Source: Peribacillus muralis (GTDB taxonomy: Bacteria > Bacillota > Bacilli > Bacillales > DSM-1321). Taken from it: a stretch of 64,000 nt of DNA. The stretch covers positions 175,660 to 239,659 of the forward strand of contig NZ_LMBV01000006.1 in the NCBI RefSeq assembly GCF_001439925.1, written 5' to 3'. Below are positions 32,814 to 43,212 of this stretch, piece after piece. Below the pieces are notes generated by a model. It was not told where the DNA came from, made no database searches, and saw only the letters and a list, made by a program, of their open reading frames with translations. How positions within the stretch are numbered: position 1 is the first letter of the stretch; every line of letters begins with the position of its first letter. A program made the position numbers and the translations under genes.

Positions 32814-34096
32814 CGTTGAACACGTCCTTTTTCCCATACTATTTTACCTTCTGCAATCGTCATGACCGGCCAGCCATAGCATTTCTTTGCATTGAAAGGT
32901 GTATTTTTCCCTTTTGATGCAAACTCTTCTTTATTAATTTCCCTTTCCGTTTCCAAATCGATGAGCACGATATCGGCAGTTGCACCTTCCTTTAGCTCTC
33001 CATATGGAAGGGAGAAGCTTTCCGATGGTTTGATCGTCAGGAAATCGACCAATTGCTTTATTGTCAAGACTTCTTTCTTGACCAATTCGGTATAAAGGAG
33101 TGGAAAGGCTGTTTCCAAACCTACTATTCCAAAAGGAGCCAGCTGCATTCCTTGAGCCTTTTCCTCTTCTGTATGCGGTGCATGATCCGTTGCAATGAAA
33201 TCGATGGTCCCATCAAGCAGCCCTTCAATTAACGCGTCCCGATCTTCACGTCCCCTTAATGGAGGGTTCATTTTATAATTCGTATCAAGCCCCGGTATAT
33301 CATCTTCACATAATAATAAGTGATGCGGCGTAACCTCGGCTGTGACCCGGATACCCGCACGTTTCGCATCGCGTACGGCTCTAACTGATTCCTTTGTCGA
33401 TATGTGGCAAACATGATAATGGCAGTCGGCCGCTTCCGCAAGGAGGATATCGCGGGCAATATGTACAGCTTCGCACACGGACGGAATTCCATTGATCGCC
33501 TGCTCTTTGGAAAATCTTCCTTCATGGACGGAACCTTTATTGATTAAGCTATTATCTTCGCAATGAGCAACTATCGCCATATTTTGAGCGGATGCCCTTT
33601 TCATCGCTTCCAGCATCATACCCGCTTCTTGAACCCCTACGCCATCGTCCGTAAAAGCGAATGCACCTGTTTGTTTCAAAGCTGAAAAGTCTGTCAGTTC
33701 TTTGCCCGCTTCCCTGATCGTGATGGACGCATAAGGAAGGACCCGAACATGTGCCGTTTCTTCGATTTTCTTGTTTAGCGCTTCAAGGTTTTCCACTGTA
33801 TCGGGAACTGGTCTTGTATTGGGCATCGCCGCAACCGTCGTGAACCCGCCCCTTGCTGCTGCAAGCGTGCCGCTTTCGATCGTTTCCTTATGTTCACCGC
33901 CCGGCTCACGTAAGTGGACATGAAGGTCAACGAACCCTGCTGTAATAAGCAAACCTTTTGCATCGACTACCGTGCAATTTTCCGTTGCCAAGTCCTCACC
34001 GATTTTCGTGATGACCGTTCCTTCCATTTCGATGTCCGCTTTTTTGAATGAATTTTGATTATCTAGCAATACTCCATTTTTGATGACAGTTTTCAT
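32810..34096 (-). CDS. pyrC: Dihydroorotase
   Basis: Cyclises carbamoyl aspartate to dihydroorotate. The 428 residues are of the Bacillus/Thermus class I type: metal-binding [15 protein letters not shown] (His-X-His), the bridging region [22 protein letters not shown] and the catalytic Asp in [18 protein letters not shown] lies before the ATG. The first 38 bases overlap the 3' end of pyrB in another frame, and the stop overlaps carA. Confidence 0.96.
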   Translation of the reverse strand: MKTVIKNGVLLDNQNSFKKADIEMEGTVITKIGEDLATENCTVVDAKGLLITAGFVDLHVHLREPGGEHKETIESGTLAAARGGFTTVAAMPNTRPVPDTVENLEALNKKIEETAHVRVLPYASITIREAGKELTDFSALKQTGAFAFTDDGVGVQEAGMMLEAMKRASAQNMAIVAHCEDNSLINKGSVHEGRFSKEQAINGIPSVCEAVHIARDILLAEAADCHYHVCHISTKESVRAVRDAKRAGIRVTAEVTPHHLLLCEDDIPGLDTNYKMNPPLRGREDRDALIEGLLDGTIDFIATDHAPHTEEEKAQGMQLAPFGIVGLETAFPLLYTELVKKEVLTIKQLVDFLTIKPSESFSLPYGELKEGATADIVLIDLETEREINKEEFASKGKNTPFNAKKCYGWPVMTIAEGKIVWEKGRVQR

Positions 34097-34994
34097 GGTT
34101 CATTCCCCCTTCAGATTGTTCAAGCACATTTTTCAATACAGCCATTCTAATGAATACGCCATTTTCCATTTGTTTGAATATTCTTGAGCGGCTACATTCG
34201 ACTAAATCACTGTCGATTTCAACTCCGCGATTTATTGGAGCAGGATGCATGATGATTGCGTCCTTTTTCATATTTTTTTCGCGTTGTTTTGTCAGACCAA
34301 AACCTTCTAGATAATTTCCAGTTGCATGATCGTATTTTTCACTATGTCTTTCATGCTGGATTCTAAGCAGCATGACCACATCCGATGTCGCTGTCGCTTG
34401 ATCGATGTCCTCATAACTTCCCAAGCTGCCGGTTTTGTCAAACCACTCAGGCGGACCTGAAAATACGACTTCGGCTCCTAAACGCGTTAATGCTTCTGCA
34501 TTGGATTTGGCAACCCGGCTATGCCTCACATCGCCGATTATCGCAATCTTCAGACCTTTGAAACTTCCAAACTCTTGTTTTATCGTCAATAAGTCCAGTA
34601 AGGATTGGGTTGGATGATTACCGCAGCCATCTCCAGCATTGATTATCGGGATCGTGACATTTCCTTTCAATTCGTCAAAATAATTATCCTGCTCATGTCG
34701 GATGATCAAGGCATTGACACCTATTGCTTCAAGCGTTTTAACTGTGTCATATAAGGTTTCGCCTTTTAATACGGATGATGTACCAGCATCAAAAGGAATG
34801 ACCTCCAGCCCTAGTTTTCTTTCAGCCATTTCAAAGCTTGATTTTGTTCGTGTACTTGGTTCAAAGAATAGATTGGCAACAGTGGTAAACTGTTTAGGAT
34901 TCCAGCTTGATCCGTTGGCAAATCCTTCAGCTTCATGCAGAATGCTTTCAATTTCGGTTACGTTCAATTCATTCATCGTCAATAATCTTTTCAT
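34059..34994 (-). CDS. pyrB: Aspartate carbamoyltransferase, catalytic chain
   Basis: Condenses carbamoyl phosphate with aspartate, the committed step. The 311 residues carry the carbamoyl-phosphate site [28 protein letters not shown] (about 130-144), LLRIQHERH and the aspartate loop [12 protein letters not shown]. No regulatory chain gene (pyrI) is nearby, as expected for Bacillus. The frame extends six codons upstream, but the ATG at 34994 follows AAAGGAG by eight bases. It is preceded by the third PyrR attenuator. Confidence 0.96.
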   Translation of the reverse strand: MKRLLTMNELNVTEIESILHEAEGFANGSSWNPKQFTTVANLFFEPSTRTKSSFEMAERKLGLEVIPFDAGTSSVLKGETLYDTVKTLEAIGVNALIIRHEQDNYFDELKGNVTIPIINAGDGCGNHPTQSLLDLLTIKQEFGSFKGLKIAIIGDVRHSRVAKSNAEALTRLGAEVVFSGPPEWFDKTGSLGSYEDIDQATATSDVVMLLRIQHERHSEKYDHATGNYLEGFGLTKQREKNMKKDAIIMHPAPINRGVEIDSDLVECSRSRIFKQMENGVFIRMAVLKNVLEQSEGGMNHENCHQKWSIAR

Positions 34995-35029
34995 TGATCC
35001 TGCTCCTTTCACAATCGTGATGCGGGGGA

Positions 35030-35165
35030 TAAAAAAACACCCCGCCTTTTAAGGACAGGGTGTAGGTTATAAAGATATGTGAGTACAGGGACTTGCGTCT
35101 TGCCTTTGCCCCGATCTCATTCATCTTTACAGCAACACCCTTTTAAGCCTCTCTGGACTTCTTTT
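35030..35165 (-). promoter_or_regulatory. PyrR-dependent attenuator between pyrP and pyrB
   Basis: On the minus strand the PyrR binding loop GTCCAGAGAGGCTTAAAAGG (35158-35139) is followed by a spacer and an intrinsic terminator (ACACCC...GGGTGT, 35062-35036, then seven T). When UMP is abundant PyrR stabilises the binding hairpin, which blocks the antiterminator and allows termination before pyrB. Layout equals that of B. subtilis. Confidence 0.93.
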
Positions 35166-35191
35166 AAAAGGTGATTTATTTTATTCAGTTC

Positions 35192-36481
35192 TTATTTCCC
35201 AAAAATATCCTCTGAGATTCTTTCCCGTTCAGGTAAAATCTGGTTAAGTAAGATTCCGACAATTGCTGAAAGTGCCATGCCGGAAAGCGATATCGTTTCC
35301 GATAGTTGCACGAACGCTCCCCCGATCCCTAACACGAGAATGACTGAAGCGATCATCAAATTTCTTTTTTTGTCGAAATCAACTTTATTATCGATCAGCA
35401 TCCTCAATCCACTTGAGGCGATGATCCCGAAGAGAAGGATTGAAATACCGCCCATCACCGCTGTAGGAATTGAACTGATGACGGCTGAGATCTTACCGTT
35501 AAAGCCAAAGATGATGGCAGTCAGTGCTGCCCCGCCGATGATATATACGCTATATGCCTTTGTCATCGTAAGGACCCCGATATTTTCACCATAAGATGTC
35601 AGCGGCGGCCCGCCGATGAAAGAGCCTATCATGATTCCTGCTCCATCCCCTAGGATCGAACGGTGCAAGCCTGGCTTTTCCAAGAAATTTCTGCCGACTA
35701 CTTTGCTCAGTACCATCTGATGACCGATATGCTCGGATAAGGTGACGATGGCCACGGGTATCATGATGGCAATGACTTCCCATGAGAAGGTCGGAGTATA
35801 GGTGACATATGGCAACATGAAATCAGGCATTTCAAACCATTCGGCTTTCTTGATTGGTGAGTAATCGATGATTCCGGCAACGGCCGAACAGCCGTAGCCC
35901 ACTATAATTCCCATCAAAATTGGAATCAAGTTAAGGAAGCCTTTAAAGAATACATTACTGATGATGGTTACCGCTAAAGTGATCAGCGCAATAATTATAT
36001 ACGTGACACTGTATTCTTTTTGTGGATTATACATGGCCATATTCACGGCCGTTCCGGCGAGGCTTAGCCCGATTACGATAATGACCGGTCCGACCACTAC
36101 CGGAGGAAGCAAATTCATTAACCAGCGCAAGCCTACTTTTTGGATGATCAGGGCTACTATCCCATATATCAATCCTGCTGCGAAACAACCAATCATGGCT
36201 GCTTCTGGTCCTCCTAACGCCTTTGCCGCGATGATGGGCGTAATGAAGGCGAAGGATGAGCCAAGATAAGCAGGTATCTGACCCTTGGTTATCAACAGGT
36301 AGGATAGTGTTCCCAATCCGCTTGAAACCAGTGCCACCGCCGGGCTTAACCCGACCAAGAAAGGAACGAGCACCGTTGCGCCGAACATGGCGAACAAATG
36401 CTGGATGCTTAGTGTAATCCATTGACCAACCTTTGGCACGTCCTCAACATCAAGTACGATGTCCCTTTTTACTTCTTCCAT
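35192..36481 (-). CDS. pyrP: Uracil permease (NCS2 family)
   Basis: A uracil:proton symporter of the NCS2/UraA family in the cytoplasmic membrane. The 429-residue protein has about 12-14 hydrophobic segments, with family marks SIQHLFAMFGATVLVP at the first helix, PAYLGSSFAFITP, PPVVVGPVIIVIGLSLA, SEHIGHQM (the conserved Glu/His of helix 8) and GGPPLTSYGENIG. The frame opens nine codons earlier, but the ATG at 36481 lies eight bases after GAGGAGG, which those codons encode. It is the second gene of the operon, with PyrR attenuators on both sides. Confidence 0.95.
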   Translation of the reverse strand: MEEVKRDIVLDVEDVPKVGQWITLSIQHLFAMFGATVLVPFLVGLSPAVALVSSGLGTLSYLLITKGQIPAYLGSSFAFITPIIAAKALGGPEAAMIGCFAAGLIYGIVALIIQKVGLRWLMNLLPPVVVGPVIIVIGLSLAGTAVNMAMYNPQKEYSVTYIIIALITLAVTIISNVFFKGFLNLIPILMGIIVGYGCSAVAGIIDYSPIKKAEWFEMPDFMLPYVTYTPTFSWEVIAIMIPVAIVTLSEHIGHQMVLSKVVGRNFLEKPGLHRSILGDGAGIMIGSFIGGPPLTSYGENIGVLTMTKAYSVYIIGGAALTAIIFGFNGKISAVISSIPTAVMGGISILLFGIIASSGLRMLIDNKVDFDKKRNLMIASVILVLGIGGAFVQLSETISLSGMALSAIVGILLNQILPERERISEDIFGK

Positions 36482-36512
36482 ATGTGTATCCTCCTCATGA
36501 TGCATCAAAACG

Positions 36513-36625
36513 GCAAAAACCCTCTTTGTCTAGACAAAGAGGGCTTCACGGAAGGTGGCGCGCCCATAAATAGGCACTCATCTCCCGATTGACTCCCCTT
36601 TGCCAGCCTCTCTGGACTGTCTTTA
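36513..36625 (-). promoter_or_regulatory. PyrR-dependent attenuator between pyrR and pyrP
   Basis: The PyrR loop AGTCCAGAGAGGCTGGCAAA on the minus strand (about 36618-36599) precedes a strong terminator whose stem CCCTCTTTGTC/GACAAAGAGGG (36520-36543, 2-nt loop) runs into TTTTTG. It sits between the pyrR stop and the pyrP RBS, so uracil transport is adjusted separately from pyrR. Confidence 0.93.
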
Positions 36626-36652
36626 AAAGGGTTCTATAAAATTTTCAGTTCA

Positions 36653-37364
<712 letters not shown>

Positions 37365-37370
37365 ATTATC

Positions 37371-37399
37371 ATAATATATCATAAAAACGAATTTGTCAA
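37371..37399 (-). promoter_or_regulatory. sigma-A promoter of the pyr operon
   Basis: Perfect TTGACA (37399-37394), 17-bp spacer, TATTAT (37376-37371) on the minus strand, about 30 nt upstream of the first PyrR loop. The -35 hexamer shares bases with the rluD stop codon (37398-37396). Confidence 0.85.
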
Positions 37400-38313
37400 T
37401 CCTTACTTCTGCGTAATTGATGAATTAACTGTTCAAACTCTTCAGGTATCGGAGCTTCGAATTCGATATACTCATTGGTACGAGGATGAATGAAACCTAG
37501 AAGGCCAGCGTGTAATGCTTGTCCGTCTAACTTCAAGGTCTTCTTCGGTCCATATTTAGGATCCCCCGCAAGCGGGAAGCCAATGTATTTCATGTGGACA
37601 CGGATTTGATGGGTCCTTCCTGTTTCAAGTTGGCATTCCACTAAAGTGAAAGCATTGAAACGTTCGATAACACGGAAATGCGTAACAGCATTTTTGGAAT
37701 TCGAGTCCGTCACGGTCATGCTTTGACGATCTTTTTTATCCCTGCCGATCGGTGCATCAATCGTTCCGAAATCATGGGGAATCACACCGTGGACAATTGC
37801 TTGATACTTCCTGGTAACCGTCTTGTCAACAAGCTGCTGGACAAGTTTTTCGTGTGCCATGTCGTTTTTGGCAACCATCAATAGACCAGATGTATCTTTA
37901 TCAATGCGATGGACGATCCCAGGACGCATCACGCCGTTTATTCCAGAAAGATCTTTACAGTGAGCCATCAACCCATTTACCAGCGTGCCTGATACATGTC
38001 CAGGTGCTGGGTGGACGACCATTCCGCTCGGTTTATTGACCACGAGGACATCTGCATCTTCATAATAGATATCCAAATTCATTTCCTCTGCCACCGCATC
38101 CAATTCCTCAAGTTCGGGAATCGTCACTTCGATCGTATCGCCAGGAATTGATTTATAATTCGTTTTTATAGCCAGGCCATTTACTAATACATGGTCATCT
38201 TTAATCCATTGCTGGACTTGGGTACGCGACCATTCCTCGTTCAAAGTGGAAAGCGCCTTATCAATCCTGACACCTTTTAGTGTTTCATCGATGCTGTATA
38301 ACCTTTTATCCAT
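37396..38313 (-). CDS. rluD: RluD-family pseudouridine synthase (YlyB)
   Basis: Isomerises uridines in 23S rRNA, by family membership in helix 69; the exact targets in Bacillus are not shown by sequence. The 305 residues have an N-terminal S4 RNA-binding domain ([24 protein letters not shown]) and a RluA-type catalytic domain with the aspartate motif [20 protein letters not shown] (about 134-153) and [20 protein letters not shown]. It overlaps lspA by eight bases. B. subtilis keeps the same lspA-rluD-pyrR order. Confidence 0.94.
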   Translation of the reverse strand: MDKRLYSIDETLKGVRIDKALSTLNEEWSRTQVQQWIKDDHVLVNGLAIKTNYKSIPGDTIEVTIPELEELDAVAEEMNLDIYYEDADVLVVNKPSGMVVHPAPGHVSGTLVNGLMAHCKDLSGINGVMRPGIVHRIDKDTSGLLMVAKNDMAHEKLVQQLVDKTVTRKYQAIVHGVIPHDFGTIDAPIGRDKKDRQSMTVTDSNSKNAVTHFRVIERFNAFTLVECQLETGRTHQIRVHMKYIGFPLAGDPKYGPKKTLKLDGQALHAGLLGFIHPRTNEYIEFEAPIPEEFEQLIHQLRRSKD

Positions 38314-38776
38314 TATCTTTCTCCTTAGCGTTTTTTTCTTCTAAAAACATATGAATCACGAGCAGTCCGACACCGATTGAAAGCGAAGCATCGGCAACAT
38401 TAAATACCGGAAAACTGTAGCTGAAAATATAGGTATGAACGAAATCCACTACTTCCTGGCGAGCAACACGATCGATGAAGTTACCGATCGCACCACCTAG
38501 CATGAGGCCAAGGGCCACTCCAAGCAAACGGCTTTGCTTTGCCATTTTCTGAATATAATAGACAAGTCCAATAATGACAGCGATGGTGATGATGTAGAAA
38601 AACCACATTTGTCCTTGTAGAATTCCCCATGCTGCCCCACGATTACGATGCGAGGTAATATATAGAAGGTTTTCAATAATTTCAATGCTTTCTCCGTACT
38701 CCATTTTTTTCACAATCATCCATTTTGTCAGCTGATCGAGAGCAATGACCAAAAGGGCAATTAAATAATAAAACAC
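38306..38776 (-). CDS. lspA: Lipoprotein signal peptidase (signal peptidase II)
   Basis: A membrane aspartyl protease that removes signal peptides from diacylglyceryl-modified prolipoproteins. The 156-residue protein has four hydrophobic helices and the catalytic aspartates in [16 protein letters not shown] and [15 protein letters not shown], with [11 protein letters not shown] between. The start is GTG at 38776, seven bases after GGGGG; an ATG two bases earlier is out of frame. It has its own likely promoter after the repeat-containing gap. Confidence 0.95.
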   Translation of the reverse strand: MFYYLIALLVIALDQLTKWMIVKKMEYGESIEIIENLLYITSHRNRGAAWGILQGQMWFFYIITIAVIIGLVYYIQKMAKQSRLLGVALGLMLGGAIGNFIDRVARQEVVDFVHTYIFSYSFPVFNVADASLSIGVGLLVIHMFLEEKNAKEKDNG

Positions 38777-38813
38777 ATTTTTTCCCCCAAACTAATCAAA
38801 TCTTCACTTTTGA

Positions 38814-38843
38814 ATTGTAGCATAAACTAGAAATAATGACTAA
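38814..38843 (-). promoter_or_regulatory. candidate extended -10 promoter of lspA-rluD
   Basis: TTAGTC (38843-38838), 18-bp spacer, TACAAT (38819-38814) preceded by TG (TGCTACAAT) on the minus strand, about 40 nt before the lspA start. Confidence 0.5.
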
Positions 38844-38917
38844 TACGAAAAGTATAAAGGCATGGCAATATCTCGTTATAGGATGTGCCTTATTGGGACC
38901 CTGCAGATAAAGAACGA

Positions 38918-38957
38918 CAAAATTGTAGACAAGGCATGGAGTTTGTCTACAATTTTG
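38918..38957. terminator. 15-bp perfect hairpin upstream of lspA, terminator-like
   Basis: CAAAATTGTAGACAA and its exact complement are separated by ten bases. On the minus strand it is followed by the T-rich TCGTTCTTTATC. No gene is directly upstream, since the ileS terminator is at 39365, so it may shield lspA from read-through or belong to the adjacent repeat. Confidence 0.5.
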
Positions 38958-38983
38958 AAGGTTATCCTTAGACCGTTACAATC

Positions 38984-39098
38984 CACTGCGCTCCCTTATC
39001 CAGAGGCGGTCCGTGAGCCTCCTAGGCTTTCAGCCTGTGGGGTCTCACGTAGACGCGCATTCCCCACAGGAGTCTCGCACCTTTCGCTCCTTTCCACT
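38984..39098. repeat. intergenic structured repeat, copy 1
   Basis: About 115 bp, closely matching the copy at 39169-39284 in direct orientation, 185 bp away. It contains internal complementarity (CCTGTGGGG at 39034-39042 with CCCCACAGG at 39062-39070; AGGCT/AGCCT). On the minus strand it reads through GTGCGAGACTCCTG and GTGAGACCCC. Similar sequences are, to my knowledge, scattered between genes in many Bacillus genomes. Nothing in it looks coding. Confidence 0.85.
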
Positions 39099-39168
39099 TT
39101 GCGTGAACACTAGGGCGGTAAACTGAATGTCCACATTGGAGCATGTGAACTTAGAACGGTGCATTGCA

Positions 39169-39284
39169 CTACAGTTGCTCCCTTTCCGTGGGCGGTTCGT
39201 GAGCTTCCTCGGCTTTTAGCCTGCGGGGTCTCACGTAGACGCGCATTTCCCCTCAGGAGTCTCGCACACCCGCTCCTTTCCACT
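39169..39284. repeat. intergenic structured repeat, copy 2
   Basis: Second copy of the 115-bp repeat. The segment GGGGTCTCACGTAGACGCGC (39225-39244) is identical in both copies; differences cluster at the ends and in the loop. The stem CCTGCGGGG/CCCCTCAGG has one mismatch. With copy 1 and two hairpins it makes up most of the 677-nt gene-free region between ileS and lspA, where B. subtilis has ylyA. Confidence 0.85.
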
Positions 39285-39364
39285 GTGAGGTGAAAAAGAA
39301 AATAATATCTCTATAGCCCATAGTTTTATTGAGGATTACCTTCTTCAAAATCCAATGAAAAATC

Positions 39365-39402
39365 AAAAAGGTTTCGAAATGTGATCATTTCGAAACCTTT
39401 TT
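39365..39402 (-). terminator. intrinsic terminator of ileS
   Basis: A perfect 17-bp stem (AAAAAGGTTTCGAAATG, 4-nt loop) ends in five T and continues GATTTTTC on the minus strand, about 50 nt after the ileS stop. Confidence 0.92.
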
Positions 39403-39453
39403 GTATACAAGCTAACCTGGCCCTTCATAAAGGCACCGGGATTCCTTTTGAAA

Positions 39454-42222
39454 TTACTGGTTCACATAATGCTCTTTCACAACTGTTGCACAACGTGGGC
39501 AAAGTGTTGGGTGTTCTTCCACTTGACCTACTTGCTTGGAAACATTCCAGCAACGCTCACATGTTTCACCTTCTGCTTTTGTAACGGTAATCGCGATATC
39601 GTCAAGTTTAATCGCTTCAGCTGGCGCACTTGATACATCCCCGGCAAGTTCAAATTCGGATACGATGAATAGCTTTTCAAAGCTCTCCTTGATGCTATCA
39701 AGCAGGTTTTTCGTTTCTTCATTCACGTAAACCTTCACTTTTGCGTTCAGCGATTTTCCGATGATTTTCTGGTTACGCGCTTCTTCCAATGCTTTTAGCA
39801 CGTTGTCACGGACGTTCATGAATGCCGTCCATTTTTCTTCAATGACTTGTGCATCATCAACGGAAATCTCTTCAGGCATCAATGTCAATTGCACACTTTC
39901 TTCGGTTACACCAGGAATGAACGCCCATACTTCATCTGCTGTATGCGAAAGGATTGGAGACACTAATTTCGTCAAGCTTACCAATGATTCGTATAGGACC
40001 GTTTGAATGGCCATACGTTCTTTGCCGTTTGGTGCTTCACAATATAAAATATCTTTCGCATAATCAAGATAAAACGAACTTAAATCCTGTGTACAGAAGT
40101 TATTGACCATATTATAAATTGTCGCAAACTCATAATTTTCATAACTTAATTTGGACTGAGTGATCAGCTTATTCAGTTTAACCAGCATATATCGATCGAC
40201 TTCTGGTAATTCTTGCACTGCCACTTTATCGGTTTCCGGATTGAATCCATCCAAGTTCCCTAATAAGAAGCGGAATGTATTGCGGATTTTGCGATACACT
40301 TCCGAAACTTGTTTTAAGATAGGATCGGAAACCCTGACATCCGATTGATAATCGACAGAGGCAACCCAAAGGCGTAAAATATCTGCACCAAGCTGGTTCA
40401 TGACCTTGGATGGAAGCACAACGTTCCCAATTGATTTACTCATTTTACGACCTTCGCCATCCAAAGCGAATCCGTGACTCAACACGCCTTTATATGGTGC
40501 TTTTCCTGTTACGGCAACACTTGTTGAAAGTGAAGAGTTAAACCAGCCGCGGTATTGATCGGAACCTTCTAAATAAAGATCGGCAGGACGCTGCAGGCCT
40601 TCTCTTTCTTCAAGCACAGCTTGATGAGATGAACCGGAGTCGAACCATACGTCCATGATATCCGTTTCTTTCGTGAAGATGCCATTCGGGCTGCCTTCAT
40701 GAGTATACCCTTCAGGAAGTAAATCTTTTGCTTCCCGTTCGAACCAGATGTTTGAGCCATGTTCACGGAATAGGTTTGAAATATGTTCAATCGTTTCATC
40801 GGTAATGATCGGCTCGCCATCTTCTGCATAAATGACCGGAATAGGTACGCCCCATGCACGTTGACGGGAGATACACCAATCTCCACGGTCACGCACCATA
40901 TTGAATAGTCGCGTTTCGCCCCATGCAGGAACCCATTTCGTTTCTTCAATGGCCTCCAGCAGTTCACTGCGGAAGTCTTTGATTGACGCGAACCATTGTG
41001 CCGTTGCGCGGAAGATCGTCGGTTTCTTCGTCCGCCAGTCATGTGGATAAGAGTGAGTGATGAACGTCAAGTTCAATAACGCGCCTGCTTCTGTCAATTT
41101 TTCAGTAATTGGTTTATTCGCTTGGTCATAGAATAATCCAGCAAATTCCCCAGCTTCTTCAGTCATGACTCCTTTTTCATCTACTGGACAAAGAACATCC
41201 AAGCCGTATTTTTGTCCGATGATAAAGTCATCTTCACCATGTCCTGGAGCAGTGTGAACACAGCCCGTTCCAGCTTCCGTTGTTACGTGCTCACCCAGCA
41301 TCACTAAAGATTCGCGCTCATAAAGAGGATGTTTCGCAACAGCACGGTCCAACTCGCTCCCTTTTACGGTTTTTACAATGGACGGGTTATCCCAGCCTAG
41401 CGTTTCCGTAACTGACTCAAGAAGCGCTTCAGCAATTAAGAATTTTTCATTTTCGACAGCCACTACAACGTAATTAAATTGCGGATGCAAGGAGATACCA
41501 AGGTTAGCAGGAATCGTCCAAGGAGTTGTCGTCCAGATGATGATTTTTACACCTTCTTCGATGACACCTTTGCCATCCGTTACTTCAAAAGCAACATAAA
41601 TCGATGCAGAACGTTTGTCCTGATATTCAATTTCGGCTTCCGCAAGGGCTGATTCACTGGAAGGAGACCAGTAAACAGGTTTTTTCCCTTTATAGATATA
41701 GCCTTTTTTCGCCATATCGCCGAAGACCTTGATTTGCTGAGCTTCATATTCAGGCTTTAATGTGATGTATGGGTTATCCCAATCTCCACGAACCCCAATC
41801 CTTTTGAACTGCTCACGCTGATTGTCAATCTGACCATAAGCATACTCTTCACAAAGCTTCCTGAATTCAGCCACGCTCATTTCTTTCCGCTTTACACCTT
41901 TTTTCGTTAATGCCGTTTCGATTGGAAGACCATGTGTATCCCAACCTGGAATATACGGTGCTTGAAAACCGCTCATCGATTTAAAGCGGACAATGAAATC
42001 CTTTAAAACCTTATTCATCGCATGACCCATATGGATATCACCGTTAGCGTATGGCGGTCCATCATGTAAGATGAATAAAGGGCGCCCTGCCGTTTGTTCT
42101 TGTACTTTTTTATAGATATCCATCTCTTTCCACTTATCTTGGATCTCCGGCTCACGTTTCGGCAAATTTCCACGCATTGGAAATTCAGTTTTTGGCATCA
42201 ATAAGGTATCTTTATATTCCAT
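39454..42222 (-). CDS. ileS: Isoleucyl-tRNA synthetase
   Basis: Charges tRNA-Ile and edits mischarged valine. The 922-residue protein has the HIGH-type motif [10 protein letters not shown] (about 59-68), the CP1 editing insertion, KMSKS ([10 protein letters not shown] near 593) and a C-terminal zinc site [17 protein letters not shown], the bacterial arrangement with extension. The frame opens five codons before the ATG at 42222; that ATG follows GGAGG by eight bases and matches relatives. It is controlled by the T-box leader just upstream and ended by its own terminator. Confidence 0.98.
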   Translation of the reverse strand: MEYKDTLLMPKTEFPMRGNLPKREPEIQDKWKEMDIYKKVQEQTAGRPLFILHDGPPYANGDIHMGHAMNKVLKDFIVRFKSMSGFQAPYIPGWDTHGLPIETALTKKGVKRKEMSVAEFRKLCEEYAYGQIDNQREQFKRIGVRGDWDNPYITLKPEYEAQQIKVFGDMAKKGYIYKGKKPVYWSPSSESALAEAEIEYQDKRSASIYVAFEVTDGKGVIEEGVKIIIWTTTPWTIPANLGISLHPQFNYVVVAVENEKFLIAEALLESVTETLGWDNPSIVKTVKGSELDRAVAKHPLYERESLVMLGEHVTTEAGTGCVHTAPGHGEDDFIIGQKYGLDVLCPVDEKGVMTEEAGEFAGLFYDQANKPITEKLTEAGALLNLTFITHSYPHDWRTKKPTIFRATAQWFASIKDFRSELLEAIEETKWVPAWGETRLFNMVRDRGDWCISRQRAWGVPIPVIYAEDGEPIITDETIEHISNLFREHGSNIWFEREAKDLLPEGYTHEGSPNGIFTKETDIMDVWFDSGSSHQAVLEEREGLQRPADLYLEGSDQYRGWFNSSLSTSVAVTGKAPYKGVLSHGFALDGEGRKMSKSIGNVVLPSKVMNQLGADILRLWVASVDYQSDVRVSDPILKQVSEVYRKIRNTFRFLLGNLDGFNPETDKVAVQELPEVDRYMLVKLNKLITQSKLSYENYEFATIYNMVNNFCTQDLSSFYLDYAKDILYCEAPNGKERMAIQTVLYESLVSLTKLVSPILSHTADEVWAFIPGVTEESVQLTLMPEEISVDDAQVIEEKWTAFMNVRDNVLKALEEARNQKIIGKSLNAKVKVYVNEETKNLLDSIKESFEKLFIVSEFELAGDVSSAPAEAIKLDDIAITVTKAEGETCERCWNVSKQVGQVEEHPTLCPRCATVVKEHYVNQ

Positions 42223-42284
42223 TATAATTTCCTCCATCCGTCTTTACATATTCATTGGAACGTAAGACAGGTATACAGGCAAAA

Positions 42285-42567
42285 TAAAAAGCCTTCTCAT
42301 CCCTGATAAAGGGACGAGAAAGCTCTGCTTCCCGCGGTACCACCCTGGCTAGAAAGATTCACAAAGTGAATCCAACCTCTCGAGCATTCGTAACGTGAAT
42401 GAAACGCATCGTCTACTTACTGCAAAAGCAGGTTCAACTCAGAACTCGAGGGTGATCTTCAATATCTTCGCTCATTCCAGGCTTTCACCATCCCCGGTCG
42501 CTATCAATAAGCATGTGAAGAATTTACTTTCCCTGTCATCGTCTACTGTCATCATGAATTGTATTGT
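42285..42567 (-). ncRNA. T-box riboswitch, isoleucine-specific, upstream of ileS
   Basis: The minus strand carries the T-box sequence GGTGGTACCGCGGGAA (42344-42329) followed by an intrinsic terminator (TCTCGTCCCTTTAT..GGGATGAGA, then TTTTTATTTT at about 42290-42281). A candidate specifier triplet ATC, for isoleucine, lies in the stem I region at 42456-42454 (GAAGATCACC). Uncharged tRNA-Ile would pair at both sites and permit read-through to ileS. The leader occupies most of the 389-nt gap between divIVA and ileS. Confidence 0.96.
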
Positions 42568-42573
42568 TAAAAA

Positions 42574-42603
42574 ATTATATGCGAAAAAAGTGTTGAAAGT
42601 CAA
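42574..42603 (-). promoter_or_regulatory. sigma-A promoter of the ileS T-box leader
   Basis: TTGACT (42603-42598), 18-bp spacer, perfect TATAAT (42579-42574) on the minus strand, just after the divIVA stop codon at 42612. Confidence 0.78.
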
Positions 42604-42611
42604 GGAATCGT

Positions 42612-43127
42612 TTAAATTTCCTCTTCCACTCTCTCATTTAATTCTATTTCAGTCGCATCCACTTCGTAATCAAGCAGATGGTCCCAATCATCATTGTCCA
42701 ACAAATCAAGCTGTGCTCCGACAAGCATTTTGAAACGGGTCCGGAATACTTTGGATTGTTTTTTCAAATCTTCGATATCCATCGCTATTTTCCTTGCCTT
42801 CACAAGTGACTCATTGACGATACGGTCTGCATTTTTCTCTGCTTCCTTGATGATCAGCTTCGCTTCTTTTTGGGCATTCCGCCTTAATTCCTCGGCTGCT
42901 TCTTGTGCGACGATAATCGATTTATTAAGGGTACCCTCGATTGTCGTAAAATGTCCCAAACGATCATAAGTCTCATTCAGTTTATCTTCAATTTCTTTTT
43001 TCTCTCTCAAAATCAGTTCATAATCTTTAATGACCTGGTCGAGAAACTCATTAACTTCATCTTCATCATACCCTCGAAATACTTTATTGAATTCCTTGTT
43101 ATGTATATCTATCGGGGTTAAGGGCAT
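42612..43127 (-). CDS. divIVA: Cell division initiation protein DivIVA
   Basis: A coiled-coil scaffold that binds negatively curved membrane at poles and septa, recruiting MinJ in vegetative cells and RacA during sporulation. The 171 residues start MPLTPIDIHNKEFNKVFRGYD with Phe17 and Arg18, the membrane-inserting and contacting residues in B. subtilis; residues about 25-140 are coiled coil. GGAGG precedes the ATG. It ends the sepF-ylmG-ylmH-divIVA run, a group conserved next to ftsZ in Firmicutes. Confidence 0.97.
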   Translation of the reverse strand: MPLTPIDIHNKEFNKVFRGYDEDEVNEFLDQVIKDYELILREKKEIEDKLNETYDRLGHFTTIEGTLNKSIIVAQEAAEELRRNAQKEAKLIIKEAEKNADRIVNESLVKARKIAMDIEDLKKQSKVFRTRFKMLVGAQLDLLDNDDWDHLLDYEVDATEIELNERVEEEI

Positions 43128-43212
43128 TACGGCACCTCCAGAACGGTTTCTACTCTAGTATATTAAAACTCTATATTCGACAATAAATGTATAAATCCTG
43201 CTTAATCTCGAA

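Noticed and set aside
36520..36543. 24-bp perfect palindrome containing CTAG as a possible operator
   Set aside because: It is followed by a T run on the minus strand and lies downstream of a PyrR loop, so it is the attenuator terminator.
38862..39113. 83-codon plus-strand open frame between ileS and lspA
   Set aside because: It lies within repeat copy 1 and the adjacent hairpin, has no RBS, and its translation resembles no family. The constraint here is on RNA or DNA pairing rather than on codons.
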